A stretch of 64,000 nucleotides of DNA, taken from positions 186,001 to 250,000 of the forward strand of contig NZ_JBCDMW010000019.1 in NCBI RefSeq assembly GCF_038433155.1. The letters are read 5' to 3'. How positions within the stretch are numbered: the stretch's first letter is position 1; each line of letters begins with the position of its first letter. The stretch is from Luteococcus sp038433155. GTDB lineage: Bacteria; Actinomycetota; Actinomycetes; Propionibacteriales; Propionibacteriaceae. The translations under genes were made by a program, and so were the position numbers. Positions 15,675-24,459 of the stretch are shown here, piece after piece. The notes under the pieces were generated by a model that did not search any database, had not been told where the DNA came from, and saw only the letters and a list, made by a program, of their open reading frames with translations.

Positions 15675-18280
15675 CAGACCGGCTGGCCGTCGGCGGTGAT
15701 GGTGAAGCGCTTGGCCGCCAGATCGGCCCGCAGCTCGGCGACGTGCTCCCCCTTGCGCCAGGTGATCTGCAGCTCGTGGGCCGCCGTCTCGGCGACGGTG
15801 CACTCGGCATCCCAGCCGAAGGCGCCGAAGCTGTTGCGGAAGCGCAGCAGCTCGATCTGGCGCTGCACCAGCGGCTGTGCCAACCCATGGCGCAGCTGCT
15901 CGACAGTCAGATTGGTGCGGTTGATCTCCTTGTGGCCACCGGCCCCGGCCCGCTCCACGGCGGCATGGTCATTGGTGCCGCCGAACAGGTCCAGGTACCA
16001 GACCTGCGGCTTGCCGGGCATGAAGAGCTGGATGGCGCGCGCCAGCAGCATCGCGTCGTCGCTCTCCCCCAGCGCCGAGTAGTAGGTGGCGTTGACCTGG
16101 TAGTACATCTTCTTCTCGCCGTGCAGGTCCTTGACGTAGCCGCCGCGGCCCTTGACGGTCTGGATCAGGGCGTCGATCTGCTCGTCGGACAGCAGGCCCT
16201 TGAGGTCCAGCAGCGGGATGCCGTCGTGACAGCCCAGCATGTTCACCGTGCGCAGCTTTTTGACCAGGATGTCCGCGATCCACGCCTTGAGGTGGCCGGC
16301 ATCCTGGCTCTCGAAGGCGTCGATCACCAGGCCGGGCAGGAAGAAGTCATAGGTCAGGTAGCCCTTGGCGCTGATCAGCTCGTGGATCTTCTCCTCGTAG
16401 CGGGAGTGGATCTCCGGCAGCAGCTTCAGGCCGCGGTCGGTGGCCAGCTGGTTGACCTGGTCCAGCAGATCCCAGGTGCCGGGATCATTGAGGAAGTTCT
16501 TCTCCCCCGGCTCCTTGGGGGCATAGGCAAAGGCGTCCAGCCGGACGATCTCGGCGCCGTAGCCGGCCAGCTTGTCCAGCACGTCGGCGTAGAAGTCCCA
16601 GACCGTGGGGCTCTTGATGTTGAGGTCCATCTGACCCAGGTAGCGCCGGCCGGCCTCCAGGTGCTCGACGACGGCATTCCAAGCCTCAAGATCAACATCG
16701 GCACCAAGATCAAGTGCCATCTCCGACGGGGTCAGCCCCTCGTCCAGCGCAGCCTTGATGCTCTCGGCCAGGCGGACCGCGGTCTGGTACTGCACCCCGG
16801 CCACCTGCATGATGGTCTGCGGATCCGGCGCGGTGTAGCGCACCTCCTGGTAGAAGGTGTTCCAGTAGGGCTTCTCCGTACCGTCGGGCATCCGCACCAT
16901 CAGGATGGGCAGGCCCGGCTTGCGGAAGAACATGTCCTTGATCAACTCGGCGTCGGGCTGGATGTACCCCTCGGGGGTCATCTCGCCATGGCCTTCCCAG
17001 AAGGCATTCCAGTCGATGAAGAAGTCGGCGTACTCGCTGCGGGCGCCCTTGGCCAGCAGGTCCTGGAACTGCGGGCTCAGGACCGACGCGTGGTTCAGGA
17101 TGAAGTCGAACTTCAGCTTGATGCCCGCCGCGCGCAGGGCCTCGAGGTCACCGGGGCGGGTGTAGGTGGTGGACAGGTCGTAGTCGATCACCGAGAAGCC
17201 GCGGTCAAGATCGGTGTTGAAGACGCTCGGCAGCACGTAGGCGCTGGTGAAGGCGCCCGCCACGGCCGGATCGGTGAGGAAGTCCACCTCGTCGCCCAGC
17301 GTTCCGCCCATGCTGTCCGGGTAGAAGTTGATCATGGCCCCGGGCTCGGGCAGGTCCGCACCCATGCTCTTCAGGTAGTCGGCGTGGCTGATCAGCTCGC
17401 CGGCCTTGTTGATGATGATCTTGGCCCGGTGGGCCTGCTCGTGCAGATGGGCCTGCTCGATGCCCAGCACCATGGTGGTGAAGGGGCTGTCGGTGGCACC
17501 GTCCCGGGCCCGGGAGCGACGGTGCGCCAAGGTCTCCTCCGGGGTGGAGTTCAGCAGGATCGGAATGTCCACGCCGCGCAGGTTGGCGGAGTTGCCGTGG
17601 GTCCACTCGATCACCAGCACCTGCACGTCACGCACGTCGACGTCGTCGTACCAGAGCTGGTCCAGCTCCCGGCCCATCCGCTTCAGGTGCAGGGAATCCG
17701 CGCCATCATGGAAGGCGGCCAGGATGGCGCTGACCTCGTCGAAGTCCACCTCCAGCGGGCTGCCCAGGTACTGCTCCAGGGCCTCGGCACCGCCCTTCTG
17801 GTAGGCGGCCAGCCACGGGTACTCGGCGCACGCGGCCGGGTCCGCGTCGCGGTCGACGGTCTGCAGCTGTGCCAGTGTGGCCTTCGCCTGCTCGTCGTAG
17901 CCGCCGGAGGCCACCAAGGCCTTGAGGCCCTCGCTGCGGAAGACCCGCAGCCGCTCCGCGTCGTTGTCGCGCGGAATCCGACGGGGGTAGTTGTCCCCGC
18001 TGAGCACATAGGCGCCCAGACCGTTGTGCCGCAGGAATTCGGCCAGCACCGAGGCGGTCTCCGACTTGCCGACACCAGAGCCGCCGTGCACCGAGATCAC
18101 CGCGCGCCGGTGCGGGGAGTCGGCCAGGATCTGCTGCAGCTGCGGCCACAGCTCACCGAGGACGGTGGTGGCCTTGGCCACATGATCCTCGCCGATCTGC
18201 ACCTTGTCACCGGGCATGTCCCCGGTGGGGATGGTGGCGGTGTCGGTGATGGTGGGCAGGCTGAACCCGGCGTCGGTCAT
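15674..18280 (-). CDS. P-loop kinase domain fused to GH13_18 sucrose-phosphorylase-like enzyme
   Basis: 868 residues, two modules. Residues about 20-305 form a uridine-kinase/phosphoribulokinase-like P-loop domain: Walker A GGSGVGKS at 66-73, LSGDNYPRR, VLVIEWTHG, and the lid-like RRSRARD. Residues about 315-868 are a GH13 subfamily 18 (sucrose phosphorylase group) barrel: nucleophile D582 in VRLDAFAYA, acid/base E623 in LPEIHSRYE, transition-state D686 in GCHDG. Such enzymes cleave alpha-glucosides with phosphate to glucose-1-phosphate. About 60 residues (485-549) between the usual conserved blocks look like an insertion. The natural acceptor (fructose, glycerate, glycerol or a phosphosugar) is unknown. 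No signal peptide: cytoplasmic. ATGA overlap with the DUF218 gene; pgi lies upstream. Confidence 0.85.
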   Translation of the reverse strand: MTDAGFSLPTITDTATIPTGDMPGDKVQIGEDHVAKATTVLGELWPQLQQILADSPHRRAVISVHGGSGVGKSETASVLAEFLRHNGLGAYVLSGDNYPRRIPRDNDAERLRVFRSEGLKALVASGGYDEQAKATLAQLQTVDRDADPAACAEYPWLAAYQKGGAEALEQYLGSPLEVDFDEVSAILAAFHDGADSLHLKRMGRELDQLWYDDVDVRDVQVLVIEWTHGNSANLRGVDIPILLNSTPEETLAHRRSRARDGATDSPFTTMVLGIEQAHLHEQAHRAKIIINKAGELISHADYLKSMGADLPEPGAMINFYPDSMGGTLGDEVDFLTDPAVAGAFTSAYVLPSVFNTDLDRGFSVIDYDLSTTYTRPGDLEALRAAGIKLKFDFILNHASVLSPQFQDLLAKGARSEYADFFIDWNAFWEGHGEMTPEGYIQPDAELIKDMFFRKPGLPILMVRMPDGTEKPYWNTFYQEVRYTAPDPQTIMQVAGVQYQTAVRLAESIKAALDEGLTPSEMALDLGADVDLEAWNAVVEHLEAGRRYLGQMDLNIKSPTVWDFYADVLDKLAGYGAEIVRLDAFAYAPKEPGEKNFLNDPGTWDLLDQVNQLATDRGLKLLPEIHSRYEEKIHELISAKGYLTYDFFLPGLVIDAFESQDAGHLKAWIADILVKKLRTVNMLGCHDGIPLLDLKGLLSDEQIDALIQTVKGRGGYVKDLHGEKKMYYQVNATYYSALGESDDAMLLARAIQLFMPGKPQVWYLDLFGGTNDHAAVERAGAGGHKEINRTNLTVEQLRHGLAQPLVQRQIELLRFRNSFGAFGWDAECTVAETAAHELQITWRKGEHVAELRADLAAKRFTITADGQPV

Positions 18281-18310
18281 GAGGATCCCCGTTCTGTGGT
18301 GCGTGGCCCC

Positions 18311-18316
18311 AGCCTA
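18311..18316 (-). promoter_or_regulatory. Candidate -10 TAGGCT for the kinase-GH13 gene
   Basis: Read on the minus strand, TAGGCT is followed by GGGGCCACGC and the ATG comes 30 bases after the hexamer. It would give a short leader. A -35 is not evident. Confidence 0.35.
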
Positions 18317-18326
18317 GCCAGCGTCG

Positions 18327-18782
18327 CTACTGGACCGCAGGGTTCAGCTCGGCCAGCACGTCCACCAGCAGCACCCAGCCGTGGGCGGCCCGCGGGCGAC
18401 GGCGACCGGGCGGCAGGCCGGGGCGATCCCAGTCCGGATCCCCCTCCCAGGTGTCCCGGTTGGGGTTGATCACCAGGATCGGGCGCAGGCTGCCCGACGA
18501 CGGAGCGAGCCGGATGCGGCCCCCCACCACCTCCTCGTCGGCGAAGGCCTCCCAGATCCGGTAGACGTGGGCCCGGATCAGGCGATCCCCGGGCGCGGCC
18601 GGCCCGTGGTGCGTGCCGACCCACTCCGGCGGCGCCGGCAGTCGTCGGGCCCAGACCCGATCCGGTGGCATCGGGTTCAGCCGCAGCGGCAGCACGTCAC
18701 CCACCCGCAGGGGCTCGCCGCAGCACTGGTACTCCCACCGGGGAATGAAGATCAACAGGGGATGAATAGGGCAGTCAGCCAC
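18327..18782 (-). CDS. Hypothetical protein, DUF6578-like
   Basis: 151 residues from a GTG start. The opening WEYQCCGEPLRVGD and the GRIRLAPSS region match my memory of small actinobacterial proteins grouped as DUF6578; the function is unknown. There is no signal peptide or membrane helix. The Cys-Cys pair (about residues 20-21) is conserved-looking. It sits between pgi and the kinase-GH13 gene on the same strand. Codon use is typical of the neighbours. Confidence 0.55.
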   Translation of the reverse strand: MADCPIHPLLIFIPRWEYQCCGEPLRVGDVLPLRLNPMPPDRVWARRLPAPPEWVGTHHGPAAPGDRLIRAHVYRIWEAFADEEVVGGRIRLAPSSGSLRPILVINPNRDTWEGDPDWDRPGLPPGRRRPRAAHGWVLLVDVLAELNPAVQ

Positions 18783-18887
18783 GACAGGGGCGCCTTTGAG
18801 CGGCAGCGCCGGGCCATCGACGGGCTCCCGCAGTTCCGGGAGCGCACACCAATGATACGTGCTGCCGCCGGCCCGGAAGGACGACGG

Positions 18888-18917
18888 CGCCCCGCCCTCC
18901 GCGGGGAGGACGGGGCG
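18888..18917 (-). terminator. Hairpin after pgi
   Basis: Two 13-base arms (18888-18900 and 18905-18917) pair with a single G-T position around a GCGG loop. It lies 24 bases after the pgi stop. No run of T follows, as is common for hairpin terminators in high-GC actinobacteria. Confidence 0.6.
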
Positions 18918-18941
18918 CGGTTCGACAGGATCAGGAAAGGG

Positions 18942-20615
18942 TCACTTGGAACGCTTCGCCAGGTAGTAGTCGATCAGGCCCTGCGTCGACGAGTCCTGCT
19001 GCTTCTTGGCTTCCTCGTCCCCCTGGACGGCGGGGGCGATCTTCATGGCCAGCTGCTTGCCCAGCTCCACGCCCCACTGGTCGAAGGAGTCGATGCCCCA
19101 GACGATGCCCTGGACGAAGGTGATGTGCTCGTACAGGGCGATCAGCTGGCCAACCACGCTCGGGGTCAGGGCCGGGGCCATGATCGACGTCGTGGGCTTG
19201 TTGCCGGCGAAGACCCGGGCCGGGACGATGTGCTCGGCCGTCCCCTCGGCACGCACCTCGTCGGCGGTCTTGCCGAAGGCCAGCGCCGCAGTCTGGGCGA
19301 AGAAGTTGGACAGGAAGAGCTCGTGCACGTCCACGTCGCCGTCCTTCGTGGCGTGCGCCGGATTGGCGACGGCGATGAAGTCGGCCGGGATCAGCTTGGT
19401 GCCCTGGTGGATCAGCTGGTAGAAGGCGTGCTGGCCATTGGTGCCGGGCTCGCCCCAGAAGATCTCGCCGGTGCCGGTGGTGACCGGCGTGCCGTCCCAG
19501 CGGACCGACTTGCCATTGGACTCCATGGTCAGCTGCTGCAGGTAGGCGGCGAAGCGGTGCAGGTACTGCGCATAGGGCAGCACGGCGTGGCTCTCGGCAC
19601 CGAAGAAGTTGGTGTACCAGACGTTCAGCATGCCCATGATCAGGGGCACGTTCTTGGCCGGCTCGGTCTCCCGGAAGTGCAGGTCCATGGCGTGCATGCC
19701 GGCCAGGAAGTCCTGCCAGTTCTCCTTGCCGATGGCCACGATCACGGCGGTGCCGACGGCGGAGCTCACCGAATAGCGGCCACCCACCCAGTTCCAGAAG
19801 CCGAAGGCATTGTTCGGGTCGATCCCGAAGGCCTCCACCTTGTCCAGCGCGGTGGACACGGCGACGAAGTGCTTGGCGATGGCGTCCTTGGCCTGCTCCT
19901 CGGACCCGTCGATCACGCCGGCCTCGGTCAGCTTGCCCAGCAGCCAGTCGCGCGCCATCCGGGCATTGGTCAAGGTCTCCAGGGTGGTGAAGGTCTTGGA
20001 GGCGACGATGAACAGCGTCTGCTCCGGATCCAGGTCGGCGACCTTCTCCGCGCAGTCGTTGGGGTCGATGTTGGAGATGAAGCGGGCGTCCGGGCCGGTC
20101 TTGTACGGCTTCAGCGCCTCGTAGACCATCACGGGGCCCAGGTCGGAGCCGCCGATGCCGATGTTCACCACGGTGGTGATCGGCTTGCCGGTGACGCCCT
20201 TCCACTCGCCGCTGCGGATCTGCTCGGCCCAGGCGTAGATCTTGTCCAGCACCTCATGCACGTCGGCCACCACGTCCTGGCCGTCGACATTGAGCTCCTC
20301 GGCCTTGGGCAGCCGCAGGGCGGTGTGCAGCACGGCCCGGTCCTCGGTGACGTTGATGTGCTCACCGGTGAACATGGCCTCCCGACGCTCGGCCAGGTTG
20401 ACCTGCTCGGCCAGCGCCAGCAGGGCGGCGAGCACCTCGTCGCTCAGGAAGTTCTTGGAGAGGTCGACGTGCAGGTCGGCCGCGTCGAGGGTGTAGCGCT
20501 GGGCGCGCTCGGGGTCGGAGGCGAAGGCACCCTTGAGGTCCGGGGTGAACTCGTCGTGCAGCGTGGTCAGGTCCGCCCAGGCGGACGTGGTGGTGGCATC
20601 AACCGGAGTCGTCAT
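18942..20615 (-). CDS. pgi: Glucose-6-phosphate isomerase
   Basis: 557 residues, the long eubacterial/eukaryotic form. It interconverts glucose-6-phosphate and fructose-6-phosphate. The signature NIGIGGSDLGPVM and the second signature around GLAFGKTADEVRAEG... HIVPARVFAGNKPT, plus the WGVELGKQLA stretch near the C-terminus, are clear. It takes glucose-6-phosphate produced by ppgK or by phosphoglucosidase into glycolysis. Transcription is probably leaderless: a TAGGCT hexamer ends six bases before the ATG on the minus strand. Confidence 0.96.
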   Translation of the reverse strand: MTTPVDATTTSAWADLTTLHDEFTPDLKGAFASDPERAQRYTLDAADLHVDLSKNFLSDEVLAALLALAEQVNLAERREAMFTGEHINVTEDRAVLHTALRLPKAEELNVDGQDVVADVHEVLDKIYAWAEQIRSGEWKGVTGKPITTVVNIGIGGSDLGPVMVYEALKPYKTGPDARFISNIDPNDCAEKVADLDPEQTLFIVASKTFTTLETLTNARMARDWLLGKLTEAGVIDGSEEQAKDAIAKHFVAVSTALDKVEAFGIDPNNAFGFWNWVGGRYSVSSAVGTAVIVAIGKENWQDFLAGMHAMDLHFRETEPAKNVPLIMGMLNVWYTNFFGAESHAVLPYAQYLHRFAAYLQQLTMESNGKSVRWDGTPVTTGTGEIFWGEPGTNGQHAFYQLIHQGTKLIPADFIAVANPAHATKDGDVDVHELFLSNFFAQTAALAFGKTADEVRAEGTAEHIVPARVFAGNKPTTSIMAPALTPSVVGQLIALYEHITFVQGIVWGIDSFDQWGVELGKQLAMKIAPAVQGDEEAKKQQDSSTQGLIDYYLAKRSK

Positions 20616-20621
20616 GCGGCC

Positions 20622-20627
20622 AGCCTA
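20622..20627 (-). promoter_or_regulatory. -10 element TAGGCT for leaderless pgi
   Basis: On the minus strand TAGGCT, then six bases (GGCCGC), then ATG at 20615. No ribosome binding site. Same architecture as ppgK and ugd. Confidence 0.6.
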
Positions 20628-20740
20628 GTTGGCCCTAGCGGCCGGCGGCATTCGGGTCAACCAGATCTGCCGTAGGCCGGAACCACACTCCGGAAGCGAG
20701 ATCCCTGTCCAATTGATCCTTCACTGAGCAAAATTGTTCC

Positions 20741-21646
20741 ATGACCTCCACCGGCACGGAACTCACGCAGAACCCGGCCTTTGCGCTGCGCCTGTCCCAG
20801 GCGCTGACCGGCACCGAGCTGACCCTGGGCCGGATCAGCGACCATCTCACGGCGGCCGGCACCCCGGTCTCGGTGGCGACGCTGAGCAACTGGCAGACCG
20901 GCAAGAACACCCCGCGACGAGCCAACTCGCTGCGCGCCGTGGAGGAACTGGAGCGAGTCCTGTCACTACCCTCCGGCAGCCTGCGCCAGACCCTGGCCAG
21001 GGGCGAGGAGGACCAGGGCGAGCCCGTTCGCCCCACCATGGGCGAGCTGGAACGGGCCCTGACCAGCCTGGAGCTCACCGCCCAGAACCTGCGGGGAATC
21101 AGCAGCGCCGACCTGGTGGTGATTGGCGCCCGCCGCAATGAGCGAAGCGTCGCCCACCACCAGCTGGCCGCTGCTCGCGTGGACGGGCTGCGTCGGATCC
21201 CCGCGATCTACTTCCAGGACGCGGACGGTCCGGCGGCGCCCCGCATCCGCGCCATTTCCGGCTGCCGGGTGGGCCGGCAGATCAAGGTGCCCGAGGCGCA
21301 TCTGGTGGTGGCCGAGCTGATCCTGCCCCGCGCGCTGGCCAGGGATGAGCTGCACGCCTTCTGCTACCAGGTGATCTGTGCCCCCACCGAGGCCCCCTGC
21401 TTCCGCTTCCAGCGCGCCCTGCACAGCCGGCAGCGTGACTTCGTGGTCAATGTGATCTTCCGGGGGCAGCCGCCGGCCCGGGCAACCCGCTACTACCAGC
21501 GACGAGAGCCCACAGCGTGGCCACCGGCGCCCGAGGAGACGCTGGCCGTCCCCGGGGACCCGTTGCGGATCCAGGAGGGACAGCTGCAGCTGAGCCTGCT
21601 GGACGCGCCGATCGGCGTCCACGGCCTGTCCTGGCAGTGGGACTGA
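20741..21646 (+). CDS. XRE-type helix-turn-helix protein of unknown function
   Basis: 301 residues. The N-terminal ~75 residues look like an XRE/Cro helix-turn-helix (LGRISDHLTAAGTPVSVATLSNWQTGKNTP). The remaining 220 residues are a mixed alpha/beta region I do not recognise. It contains a His- and Arg-rich stretch (RRNERSVAHHQ) and a Cys pair (CYQVICAPTEAPCF). No membrane segment. The ATG is preceded by an unusually AT-rich tract (CAAAATTGTTCC), which may hold its promoter or its own operator. It stands alone between pgi (divergent) and the SH3 gene (convergent). Confidence 0.6.
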   Translation: MTSTGTELTQNPAFALRLSQALTGTELTLGRISDHLTAAGTPVSVATLSNWQTGKNTPRRANSLRAVEELERVLSLPSGSLRQTLARGEEDQGEPVRPTMGELERALTSLELTAQNLRGISSADLVVIGARRNERSVAHHQLAAARVDGLRRIPAIYFQDADGPAAPRIRAISGCRVGRQIKVPEAHLVVAELILPRALARDELHAFCYQVICAPTEAPCFRFQRALHSRQRDFVVNVIFRGQPPARATRYYQRREPTAWPPAPEETLAVPGDPLRIQEGQLQLSLLDAPIGVHGLSWQWD

Positions 21647-21667
21647 GGCCTGGGGTCTGGGGCTTGG

Positions 21668-22807
21668 TCAGCCGACGGTGATGTGCACGTGGTCGTAGTG
21701 GTTGGCCGTGGCGGAGCCCCGGTCACCCATGGAACGCCAGCCCTCACCGGAGCGCTGGGTGGTCCAGATCTGCTGGGAGTAGATCACCTCGGTGATCCCC
21801 AACCGCGCGGCATTGGCACGCGCCCATCGGGCCACCTCCCAGCCCTGCTGACCGCTGACCATCACGTCCAGCGCGCGGCCACTGCCGTGCGCATCGTCGG
21901 AACCCCGGGCACCGCCGTAGTTGGTGATGGACGGGAAGTTGCCGCAGACCGCCTGGTGCACCGAGCGGGTGGCCGCAGTCAGGCCGCTGGGCGCTGACGT
22001 GGGACAGGTGTCGGTGCGCAGGCCGCGGGCCGAGCGACTGACGGAGGTGCCGTCACTGCTGGAGGCGGTGCCGCGCCGGGTCTCCCGGCCGGCTGAGGCC
22101 GACTCCTCGGAGTCGTCGGCGGCCACCGTGGTGCGGCTGGGGGTGGCGGCCCGGGCCTCCGCCGCGGGCTTGGCCAGGCTGAGGTAGCCGGAACGCACCC
22201 AGCCGGGCTTGCCGTCCAGCGAGACCTGCCGCCAGCCGTCGCGATGCAGCTCGGTGACCTTGACCTCGTCGCCCTGCCGGAGGCCGCCGATCCGCTCGGA
22301 ATCGACGTCCGGCTGCCGACGCACGTTCAGGTCCTCGGTGGCATAGCGGGTGCCGACCACCTCGCTCAGCGGGGCCACCGTCTCCACCGTCTCCCGGGGA
22401 GTGGCCGTCGCGGAGCTGACCGAGGAGGCCACCTTGGACGTGGAGGAGGCGCTGGGAGTGGCCTTGCTCGGCACGGCCTTGACCGTCGGGCTCACGCTCG
22501 GCTTGGGCTTCTGACTGACGCTGGTGGTGGCGCTCGCCTTCGGCGTGTGCGACGTGCGGCTCGGGCTGGGCAGCACGCTGGGCGTGTTGGTGTGCTGCGG
22601 CTGCGCGCTGGTGGCCTGCGGGCCGGAGGCTTCGGCGATGTCCTCGCTGGCGGAGCTGGGGATCAGGATGGCGCCGCCGATGGCGACGGCCAACCCGGCC
22701 ACCAGGGCCAGCGGCGCGACCAGCTGACGGACCCGTCGAGGTTCGTCCTCGATCCCCTCCGCGGGGTTCTCGAGGGGCTCGAGCTGGGCGTCGGCCGGGT
22801 CCGTCAC
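21668..22807 (-). CDS. Secreted/membrane-anchored SH3-domain protein with ARB_07466-like C-terminal domain
   Basis: 379 residues starting with GTG (GAGGAC eight bases upstream). Layout: cytoplasmic acidic tail 1-28, one transmembrane helix about 29-50, a long Ser/Thr/Pro-rich linker about 55-150, a bacterial SH3 domain about 153-212 (LNVRRQPDVDSERIGGL, GWVRSGYL), a second linker, then a compact C-terminal domain from about 260 with HGSGRALDVMV and YDHVHITV. These last motifs (HxxGRxxD, HxH) resemble metal sites of peptidoglycan-acting peptidases, and family members are actinobacterial wall proteins. I infer a role in cell-wall binding or remodelling; enzymatic activity is not shown. Confidence 0.75.
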   Translation of the reverse strand: MTDPADAQLEPLENPAEGIEDEPRRVRQLVAPLALVAGLAVAIGGAILIPSSASEDIAEASGPQATSAQPQHTNTPSVLPSPSRTSHTPKASATTSVSQKPKPSVSPTVKAVPSKATPSASSTSKVASSVSSATATPRETVETVAPLSEVVGTRYATEDLNVRRQPDVDSERIGGLRQGDEVKVTELHRDGWRQVSLDGKPGWVRSGYLSLAKPAAEARAATPSRTTVAADDSEESASAGRETRRGTASSSDGTSVSRSARGLRTDTCPTSAPSGLTAATRSVHQAVCGNFPSITNYGGARGSDDAHGSGRALDVMVSGQQGWEVARWARANAARLGITEVIYSQQIWTTQRSGEGWRSMGDRGSATANHYDHVHITVG

Positions 22808-22822
22808 GTCATGTCCTCACTG

Positions 22823-22843
22823 CTTGTCCGTTTCTGAGACAAG
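22823..22843. promoter_or_regulatory. Inverted repeat CTTGTC-N9-GACAAG before the SH3 gene
   Basis: Perfect 6-base arms (22823-22828 and 22838-22843) within 40 bases of the SH3-protein start. It could be an operator for a regulator such as the neighbouring TetR protein, or chance. No further copy was noticed. Confidence 0.25.
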
Positions 22844-22859
22844 TGTAAGGAAATTCTGA

Positions 22860-22890
22860 GAGAATCCCAAAAAGCTCCGTCGGGATTCTC
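22860..22890 (-). terminator. Hairpin at the end of the TetR gene
   Basis: Nine-base perfect arms (22860-22868 and 22882-22890) separated by 13 bases. The distal arm overlaps the TetR stop codon. It could end tetR transcription before the SH3-protein promoter; the T-run lies in the loop rather than after the stem, so efficiency is uncertain. Confidence 0.35.
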
Positions 22891-23446
22891 AGGCAGCGAC
22901 CGCCTGCCGTAGCCAGACCGCCATCGACTGCCGGGTGCCCAGCTCATCTGCAGTCATCAGATACCGCATCGTCACCCCATCGGCCAGCATCAGCAGCGCC
23001 TCGGCCAGCCCCTCGGGATCCGGCTGGTCCGCCAGCTTGGTGGCCAGCAGGGCCACCCGCTTGGCCCGCCACCCGGCCGGCACGTCCTCCAGCCCCGGCG
23101 TGCGCAGCGCCTGGTCGGCCAGTTCCCACAGGCTGAGCTGGGTGCCACGCTGGGCGACGACGTCGTGCAGGTGCTGGTCCAGCAGGCCCAGCAGCACCTC
23201 ATGGGTGGAATCGCCCCGCACCTCCAGGGCCTCCAGGCGGGCCAGCTCGGCCTCGTCCAGGGCCCCCATCGCCTCCCGCAGGAGCGCCTGGTGGGACTCG
23301 AAGGCGTAGTGGAAACTGGCCAGCGGCATGCCCGCCTGGGCTGCGATGGCCCGAGTGGTGGCCGAGGCCAGTCCCTGCTCCTCGATCACGGTCAGTGCCG
23401 CCGTGATCAGCTTCTGACGGCGCTCGGCCAGGCTCATTCTGGTCAT
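22889..23446 (-). CDS. TetR-family transcriptional regulator
   Basis: 185 residues. The N-terminal helix-turn-helix (ITAALTVIEEQGLASATTRAIAAQAGMPLASFHYAF, about residues 14-49) is typical; the C-terminal ligand domain is helical and ends with LMLADGVTMRYL, like the TetR_C_6 group that senses hydrophobic compounds. Start ATG with GGAGG nine bases upstream. Neighbours give no obvious target; the SH3-protein gene downstream on the same strand and the divergent DsbA-like gene are both candidates. Confidence 0.85.
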   Translation of the reverse strand: MTRMSLAERRQKLITAALTVIEEQGLASATTRAIAAQAGMPLASFHYAFESHQALLREAMGALDEAELARLEALEVRGDSTHEVLLGLLDQHLHDVVAQRGTQLSLWELADQALRTPGLEDVPAGWRAKRVALLATKLADQPDPEGLAEALLMLADGVTMRYLMTADELGTRQSMAVWLRQAVAA

Positions 23447-23610
23447 CGGTGAAAACCTCCATCCGCAGCCCCCGTGGACTCGACACCCCCGCGTCGAGCT
23501 GCTGCGTCGCCCCAGTCTTTCATCGCAAACGGCCTTGCCGCGACCTTGGGCGGGCGATCCGGCGGGTGAAACCGAACTAATGCCCCAGTCATCCGCTCAT
23601 TCCCGCCGGA

Positions 23611-23616
23611 TAGGGT
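23611..23616 (+). promoter_or_regulatory. -10 element TAGGGT for leaderless DsbA-like gene
   Basis: TAGGGT, six bases (TGGGGC), then ATG at 23623, with no Shine-Dalgarno site. Same layout as ppgK, ugd, pgi and the PEBP gene. Confidence 0.6.
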
Positions 23617-23622
23617 TGGGGC

Positions 23623-24459
23623 ATGTCCCAGGAGCCAGCACAGCACCAGCCCCCGCACACCCCCGGACAGGGGTGGCAGCACGGCGCCAGCGCCGCCCCC
23701 TCCCCCAGCAAGCCGAACCGGCTGCCCTGGGTGCTGGTGGCGATGCTCACCGCGCTCAGCGTGGTGCTGGCCTCGATGCTGGCCATGCAGAGCAGTGAGC
23801 TGAAGCGGCTGCGGGCCGGGGAGGGCACGCCCCAGACCGCCGCCTCGGGCAGCGCGCAACCGGCGGCGACGGGGGCCCAGCCGTCGCAGAACCCGGAGGC
23901 GATTGCCGCGATGAAGAAGCTGCCGCGACGCAATCCGGAGGATCCGACAGCCAAGGGGAAGGTGGACGCGCCCGTGGTGATGATCGAGTGGTCCGACTTC
24001 CGCTGCCCCTTCTGCTCGGTCTGGGCCCGGGAGACCGCCCCCCAGCTCAAGCCCTACATCGATTCCGGCAGCCTGCGGATCGAGCACCGGGACCTGGTGC
24101 TGTTCGGCGACCAGTCGATGAACACCGCGATGGCGGCCCGCGCCGCCGGCAACCAGGACAAGTTCTGGGAGTTCTACGACGCGGTACACGCCAAGGCGCC
24201 CACCAGCGGGCATCCCACCATCAAGCAAGCCGACCTGCTGGCCTTCGCCAAGGCCGCCGGGGTGCCGGACCTGGCCCGGTTCACCAAGGATTCCACCAGC
24301 GCCCAGACCAGGGCCGCCGTGGAGAAGGACGTGAACGAGGCCCGCAGCCTGGGCCTGAGCGGCACCCCCTTCTTCGTGGTCAACACCACGCCGCTGTCCG
24401 GGGCGCAGCCGCTCGAGGTGTTCACCCAGGCGATCGAGCAGAGCGGCGGGAAGAAGTAG
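23623..24459 (+). CDS. Membrane-anchored DsbA-like thiol-disulfide oxidoreductase
   Basis: 278 residues. Cytoplasmic Pro/Gln-rich tail, one transmembrane helix (about 34-55), Ala/Pro linker, then a DsbA/DsbG-type thioredoxin fold. The active site is C128-P-F-C131 in DFRCPFCSVW, and the cis-proline loop SGTPFFVV is present. Such proteins form or isomerise disulfides in exported proteins on the outer face of the membrane. It is convergent with an aldolase-like gene and ccdA; CcdA is the usual electron donor to reductive partners, so the two may work together. Confidence 0.87.
   Translation: MSQEPAQHQPPHTPGQGWQHGASAAPSPSKPNRLPWVLVAMLTALSVVLASMLAMQSSELKRLRAGEGTPQTAASGSAQPAATGAQPSQNPEAIAAMKKLPRRNPEDPTAKGKVDAPVVMIEWSDFRCPFCSVWARETAPQLKPYIDSGSLRIEHRDLVLFGDQSMNTAMAARAAGNQDKFWEFYDAVHAKAPTSGHPTIKQADLLAFAKAAGVPDLARFTKDSTSAQTRAAVEKDVNEARSLGLSGTPFFVVNTTPLSGAQPLEVFTQAIEQSGGKK

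Noticed and set aside
15743..18469. 908-codon plus-strand frame opposite the kinase-GH13 gene
   Set aside because: Antisense shadow; the minus-strand protein has intact catalytic motifs of two enzyme families.
18381..20675. 764-codon plus-strand frame opposite pgi
   Set aside because: Antisense shadow of pgi and the small gene; no recognisable domain.
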